A stretch of DNA of 27,677 bases from JBBQYA01 sp038209155 (GTDB lineage Bacteria > Bacteroidota > Bacteroidia > Sphingobacteriales > Sphingobacteriaceae). The stretch covers positions 1-27,677 of the forward strand of contig JBBQYA010000033.1 of NCBI GenBank assembly GCA_038209155.1, written 5' to 3'. Shown here piece by piece: positions 23,832-27,677 of this stretch; positions within the stretch are counted from its first letter, which is position 1; the number at the start of each line of letters is the position of its first letter. A model generated the notes under the pieces. That model saw nothing but the letters and a program-made list of their open reading frames with translations. It was not told the origin of the DNA and made no database searches. Made by a program: the position numbers and the translations under genes.

Positions 23832-25283
23832 ATGACTTCTACTACCAAAACTTTTTGGTTGATACTAGTTGGATTAATCTGTATTGGAATTAATTCCTTT
23901 TTTTTAGAAAACAATATTCCTATATTAGCCATTATTGCATTCTCAATAATCGGATTGTCAATATTCTTATTCCGATTTGATTATTTGATTTATTTTGTCG
24001 CATTTGCAACTCCACTTTCGGTAAACTTTTATTTTTCTGGATTAAAATTAGGATTCAATTTTCCATCTGAACCAATTATGGTTGGTTTAATGATCTTGTT
24101 TTTTTTAAAATTAATTATCGAGGGATTCCCAGATCGTAGAATAATTAAGCACCCAATTACGTTAGCAATCAGCTTTATTTTAGTATGGACTTTTGTCACA
24201 ACCTTAACTAGTCAATTGATTTTCGTTTCTACAAAAGCTTTTCTTGCTAAGTTATGGTTCATTATCGTATTTTATTTTCTCATTATTTATCTTTTCAAGA
24301 ATATTTCAAATATTAAAAGATTTATTTGGGCTTACGTTTTTGGTTTTACAATTGTTATTATTTATACCTGGTTTCAACATGCAGAATATGATTTTTCTCA
24401 AATAAAATCGTATAATGTAATGATGCCTTTTTTTCCAGATCATACCCTTTATGGAGCTATGATTGCCTTTTTTGTTTTTATTTTAGCCGCATTTAGCTTT
24501 TCTTCTTCTATTAATTTTAGTTTTCAATTAAAATTATATTCCTTTTTGTTTTTTTTAATTTTTTGTGTGGCATTATTTCTTTCCTACTCTCGAGGAGCTT
24601 GGATTGGAACAGTAGCTGCAATTGCTTTTTACTTATTGCTCGTATTTAGAATAAAATTTCATCAGTTATTAATTGGGATTTTTCTATTTGGTATAGTATT
24701 ACTCATAAAAAAAGATGAAATTTATGTGAAATTAAAATCCAGTGAAGTACAGACTACCGAAAAAGTATCAACTCATATTGAATCTATTACGAATATATCT
24801 TCCGATGTATCAAATTTGGAAAGAATAAATCGTTGGAATTCTGCACTAGGAATGTTTAAAGAGAAACCATTTTTTGGTTATGGACCTGGGAGCTACTCAT
24901 TTTTTTACACTCGGTTTCAACGTTTAGATCAAATAACAGACATTAGCTCTAATTTTGGCGATGCAGGAAATGGTCACAGCGAATATCTGATGCCGCTTTC
25001 AGAATCTGGATTTCTTGGTCTTGTGAGTTTTATTATTTTAGTTTTAACCGTAATTTACACTGGAATGAAAGTGCATTATTCAGCAAAAAATAATGAAATT
25101 AAATACATTAATTTGGGTGCTTTGCTCGGCTTAGTGAGTTATTTTGTTCACGGGTTTATAAATAATTTTTCTGATCTTGACAAGGGTGCAGTACCGCTTT
25201 GGGCTTTTATAGCCATTATTTGTATTCTTGATATTAAAAACCAAGAGGAAATAAAATCAGCTAAAAGTATTCCCCTCCTTTAA
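23832..25283 (+). CDS. O-antigen polymerase/ligase family membrane protein (Wzy/WaaL-like)
   Basis: The 483-residue protein has about 11-12 membrane helices and the Wzy_C features. It has SRGAW at 253-257 (FLSYSRGAW) before a membrane helix, and a large periplasmic loop (about 297-385) with FFGYGPGSY (347-355) and GNGHSEYL (379-386), in which H382 is the conserved loop histidine. LPLSESGFLGL-like sequence follows. The family includes Wzy polymerases and WaaL ligases, which cannot be told apart by sequence alone. It starts 11 bp after the Wzz-like gene, so co-transcription is almost certain, and coupling to a chain-length protein favours polymerase activity somewhat. Its last 27 bases overlap the convergent ABC permease gene, leaving no separate terminator. 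Confidence 0.88.
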   Translation: MTSTTKTFWLILVGLICIGINSFFLENNIPILAIIAFSIIGLSIFLFRFDYLIYFVAFATPLSVNFYFSGLKLGFNFPSEPIMVGLMILFFLKLIIEGFPDRRIIKHPITLAISFILVWTFVTTLTSQLIFVSTKAFLAKLWFIIVFYFLIIYLFKNISNIKRFIWAYVFGFTIVIIYTWFQHAEYDFSQIKSYNVMMPFFPDHTLYGAMIAFFVFILAAFSFSSSINFSFQLKLYSFLFFLIFCVALFLSYSRGAWIGTVAAIAFYLLLVFRIKFHQLLIGIFLFGIVLLIKKDEIYVKLKSSEVQTTEKVSTHIESITNISSDVSNLERINRWNSALGMFKEKPFFGYGPGSYSFFYTRFQRLDQITDISSNFGDAGNGHSEYLMPLSESGFLGLVSFIILVLTVIYTGMKVHYSAKNNEIKYINLGALLGLVSYFVHGFINNFSDLDKGAVPLWAFIAIICILDIKNQEEIKSAKSIPLL

Positions 25284-26462
25284 ATCAAAAGCATCTCTTA
25301 ATCCAATTGCAACTAAATTAAAACTATAAACCAAAAGCATAATTGCTAAACCGGGAATGATAGCTAAATAAGCTGCATCAACTAAAATGTACCCATAATG
25401 TTCTTTAATCATTCCTCCCCAAGATGGAAATGGAGGTTGTACCCCAAAACCCAAGAAGCTTAATCCTGCTTCTAATAAAATAGCAGATACAAAATTAGAA
25501 GCTGCGGCTACCAAAATAGGTCCAGAGATATTTGGCAAAATATGTTTAAAAATAATTCTACTCGTCTTGTACCCTAAAGCTCTTCCTGCTTCAACAAATT
25601 CCACTTCTCTTAAACTCAAGATTTGCCCTCTTACTATTCTTGCAACTTCTACCCACATGCTCAAACCTACTGCTACAAAAACCTGCCAAAAGCCTTTGCC
25701 TAGTGCAAATGAAACAGCAATAACTAATAATAATGCTGGTAATGACCAGATTACATTAATCAACCAAGAAATTAAATGATCTGTCCAACCTCTATAATAT
25801 CCGGCTAATGCGCCAAGGGTAACACCAATAACCATGGATATAAAAACTGCCATCAAGCCTATCGAAATAGAAATTCTAGCGCCTAAAACCAATCTGCTTA
25901 ACATATCTCTTCCATACCTGTCTGTGCCCAGTATAAAGGTCTTTTTTACAATATGCTTATCTTGAATGTAATTTACAAATCCAGATAATTCAAAAGGTTT
26001 TTCTATGCCTTTTACTCTATATTTATTATTAATCTTTGAGTAATTAAATGGATCTAAATCCAATAAACTATATTTAATTTCTACATTTTTATCTTCGGCT
26101 ATTCCAGTATATTCTTCAATGATAATAGTGTCATTTTTTAAACTAAACCTATTTATCGGTAAATAAGTAAAACGATCTTTTTGCCCGTTTAATAATATAT
26201 TAATTGGATTTAATATCTCTGCTTCCTTTTCATTAGTAATTTTTAAAAATGTAAAATTACTTAATGGTTTACTTGTGCTTATTTGTAATATAATCCGATT
26301 GGCATTCGGAGTATTATCCGGAATTATCCAATAAGCAAACAAACCAGCTAAACAAATTAAACCGACAAAAATTAAAGAAAAAAAGGCAAGTTTATCTTTC
26401 TTAAACCTATTCCAAGTTATCTGTATTGGCGAATAGTAAATTGTTTTATGCGTTTCTTCCAT
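25257..26462 (-). CDS. DppC/OppC-type ABC transporter permease with enlarged extracytoplasmic insert
   Basis: The 401-residue protein is taken from the ATG at 26462, two bases after the stop of the upstream GT2 gene. A TTG at 26489 would add 9 residues but overlap that gene by 25 bases. It has an OppC_N-like N terminus (WNRFKKDKLAFFSL) and a first membrane helix at about 27-46, then LGTDRYGRDMLSRL (179-192) and five further helices. The EAA loop (EAGRALGYKTSRIIFKHILPN) starts at 291, and the ending LSFLGFGVQPPFPSWG is typical of peptide/nickel transporter permeases. The oddity is the roughly 130-residue stretch between helix 1 and LGTD, about 100 residues longer than in E. coli DppC. Partner genes (DppB-like permease, ATPases, binding protein) are not here, so the substrate is unknown. 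Confidence 0.9.
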   Translation of the reverse strand: MEETHKTIYYSPIQITWNRFKKDKLAFFSLIFVGLICLAGLFAYWIIPDNTPNANRIILQISTSKPLSNFTFLKITNEKEAEILNPINILLNGQKDRFTYLPINRFSLKNDTIIIEEYTGIAEDKNVEIKYSLLDLDPFNYSKINNKYRVKGIEKPFELSGFVNYIQDKHIVKKTFILGTDRYGRDMLSRLVLGARISISIGLMAVFISMVIGVTLGALAGYYRGWTDHLISWLINVIWSLPALLLVIAVSFALGKGFWQVFVAVGLSMWVEVARIVRGQILSLREVEFVEAGRALGYKTSRIIFKHILPNISGPILVAAASNFVSAILLEAGLSFLGFGVQPPFPSWGGMIKEHYGYILVDAAYLAIIPGLAIMLLVYSFNLVAIGLRDAFDLKEGNTFS

Positions 26463-26464
26463 CC

Positions 26465-27592
26465 TTATTTTACCTTTCTTCCCTTCCAAGTATAGCCACC
26501 CAGATTACCGTAAATTCCAATCATTACAATATAAAAAACATAAAATATTTCTGTTGGAATTAAATACCATCTTAAATTTTTCTTCTCAAAAAAATCTGAT
26601 ATTAAATACAAAAATGAGTAATCACAAATAATTTTAATTGAAAATTGAATGAACACTAATTCATAGTTTCCTTTAAATATACTATTCCCTAAATTAATTA
26701 ATATTAATAGATTAAATAAAAAAACTGAACAAACTAATGCTACCAACCATTTGTTTTTATACTTGGTACTTTTGCTAGCCCATCTTTTTCTTTGTTGTAT
26801 AAAATCGAATAAATTTCTTTTTGCAGCAGTGTAAACAATTGCATCTTTATGCTTTAAAAACTGAATACAAGAAGGAGAATAATTGAATACTTTATGCAAA
26901 AATAATTCATCATCTCCAGATGCAATATCATCAATACCAGAGAAACCATTCATTTTATAAAATAATTCTCTCGTGTAAGCCAAATTGGCTCCATTGCAAG
27001 TTCCAGGAAAGTGATTGGCAACAGATGCTGCTCCCACTCCTATTAATGTCATAAATTCTACTTGCTGTATTCGATCAAAAAAATTACTTGAAGAGAAAAA
27101 ACTTACAGGCCCAGAAATTAATTCAGCACCTGTTTTATTTTTGCAATGAACAATAGTGCGAAGCCATTCTGTACCTAATCTACAATCCGCATCGGTAGTT
27201 ATAATCAATTCGCCTTTTGCTATAGCAATAGCTCTTGAAATAGCAATTTTTTTATAAGAATTTAATTTCTCTGCCTCATTTAGAGTTATAATAGAAGTTC
27301 TGGAATTGCTAGAAAGTATAATTTTTTCGGCAGTAGAATCTGTTGAATGATCATCAACAACTATTAATTCAACCAAATGTGAAGGATAATTTTGATTTAA
27401 AACATCAGCCATTATAAGTTGAATGGTATCCTCTTCGTTTCTTGCTGGAATAATTACTGAAACCATAGTAGTAAAATCATCATGCGAAACTTTTGAATGA
27501 GAAAGTTTTCTCCAGCCTCTTATAAACCACATAACTAAGCTTATATACAGTATGGAAAATAATAATGTTGCTAAATTAAGAATAGGATACAC
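26465..27592 (-). CDS. Membrane-anchored glycosyltransferase family 2
   Basis: The 375-residue protein starts with a membrane helix (about 4-25). A GT2 GT-A domain follows: VSVIIPARNEED at 44-55, VVDDHSTD at 78-85, the metal-binding DAD at 134-136, GDDEL at 226-230 as the catalytic-base region, and QRKRW at 267-271, the QxxRW motif of processive or membrane GT2 enzymes. Three C-terminal membrane helices come next (about 283-375). This layout is that of GT2 enzymes that add or polymerise sugars on membrane lipids. The GTG start at 27592 lies within the last codons of the upstream membrane protein gene (17-bp overlap), and the stop is two bases from the permease start, so the three genes form a tight unit. 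The sugar and acceptor are unknown. It may serve the neighbouring polysaccharide locus, but no sequence evidence ties them. Confidence 0.9.
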   Translation of the reverse strand: MYPILNLATLLFSILYISLVMWFIRGWRKLSHSKVSHDDFTTMVSVIIPARNEEDTIQLIMADVLNQNYPSHLVELIVVDDHSTDSTAEKIILSSNSRTSIITLNEAEKLNSYKKIAISRAIAIAKGELIITTDADCRLGTEWLRTIVHCKNKTGAELISGPVSFFSSSNFFDRIQQVEFMTLIGVGAASVANHFPGTCNGANLAYTRELFYKMNGFSGIDDIASGDDELFLHKVFNYSPSCIQFLKHKDAIVYTAAKRNLFDFIQQRKRWASKSTKYKNKWLVALVCSVFLFNLLILINLGNSIFKGNYELVFIQFSIKIICDYSFLYLISDFFEKKNLRWYLIPTEIFYVFYIVMIGIYGNLGGYTWKGRKVK

Positions 27593-27677
27593 GTTTATAT
27601 TTTAATTTAAGAATAAAAATGCAACCGACAATGGAGGGAATAATAATATTAATAAACCATAAAAAAAATGCTGCTGA
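27576..27677 (-). CDS. C-terminal end of an unidentified membrane protein
   Basis: The minus strand is open from the window edge to TAA at 27578-27576, giving 33 residues that include a hydrophobic helix (FFLWFINIIIPSIVGCIFILKL) and a basic tail (KYKRVSYS). This is the usual look of the last transmembrane segment of an inner-membrane protein, and it overlaps the GTG start of the GT2 gene by 17 bp, as closely packed genes often do. Too little is visible to name a family. The coding call rests on composition and the tight overlap. Confidence 0.5.
   Translation of the reverse strand, partial: SAAFFLWFINIIIPSIVGCIFILKLKYKRVSYS

Noticed and set aside
26462..26489. TTG start for the ABC permease inside the end of the GT2 gene
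   Set aside because: An ATG two bases after the GT2 stop fits the family N terminus. The extension would add nine basic residues with no counterpart expected.
1..27677. tRNA, rRNA, transposase, integrase, toxin-antitoxin or known phage-defence genes
   Set aside because: I looked on both strands and recognised none; the window reads as ordinary chromosome rather than a mobile or defence island.

Overview
The window looks like a piece of a Bacteroidota chromosome, probably from the Chitinophagales/Sphingobacteriales/Flavobacteriales range. The DNA is visibly AT-rich. Shine-Dalgarno sequences are generally absent ahead of genes, two intergenic regions carry exact matches to the Bacteroidota promoter box TAnnTTTG, and one large secreted protein ends in a type IX secretion (T9SS) type A sorting domain. 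No phage, transposon, CRISPR array, tRNA or rRNA gene was recognised. Most genes are ordinary chromosomal housekeeping or envelope genes. I did not find a convincing new multi-gene system; the most interesting points are regulatory sites, gene pairs of unknown purpose and unusual domain architectures.

Layout. (1) 1-204 is the 3' end of recG. (2) 249-2552 holds a radical SAM/SPASM enzyme followed 15 bp later by an MFS exporter, possibly one operon of unknown product. (3) 2662-9295 is a methionine/one-carbon block: a TAnnTTTG promoter, a SAM-I (S-box) riboswitch, metH (cobalamin-dependent methionine synthase) and metF (methylenetetrahydrofolate reductase). MetF makes the 5-methyl-THF that MetH uses, so the SAM switch probably controls methyl supply. 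The ribosome-assembly GTPase rsgA and an M48 metalloprotease lipoprotein follow on the same strand. (4) 9591-12462 is a two-component pair: a TPR-containing membrane histidine kinase with a possibly leaderless transcript, and a LuxR/NarL-type response regulator. (5) 12587-15614 is a 989-residue secreted protein with a DFD-repeat beta-propeller-like region, seven Cys/GCDS repeats and a T9SS tail, ending at a strong intrinsic terminator.

(6) 15726-16487 (minus) holds two small unrecognised frames, one a predicted lipoprotein, read in the same frame and separated by a single stop codon. (7) 16508-17283 is dtd overlapping a MazG-like pyrophosphohydrolase (ATGA overlap). It runs tail to tail, with an 11-bp overlap, into a minus-strand run in transcription order GT9 glycosyltransferase, rnhB, gcvT, comB (20810 down to 17273). 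(8) 20886-25283 encodes a Wzx-like flippase, a Wzz-like chain-length protein and a Wzy/WaaL-like polymerase or ligase: the membrane machinery for a surface polysaccharide, without its sugar transferases. (9) 25257-27677 (minus) holds the end of an unidentified membrane protein, a GT2 glycosyltransferase and a DppC/OppC-type ABC permease with a large extra extracytoplasmic insert, in overlapping or nearly overlapping order.

Functional themes are methyl/one-carbon metabolism (metH, metF, gcvT under probable SAM feedback at metH), translation quality and ribosome assembly (dtd, rsgA), genome maintenance (recG, rnhB), and cell-surface construction (Wzx/Wzz/Wzy, GT9, GT2, T9SS protein). All assignments come from reading motifs by eye; no database search was run.
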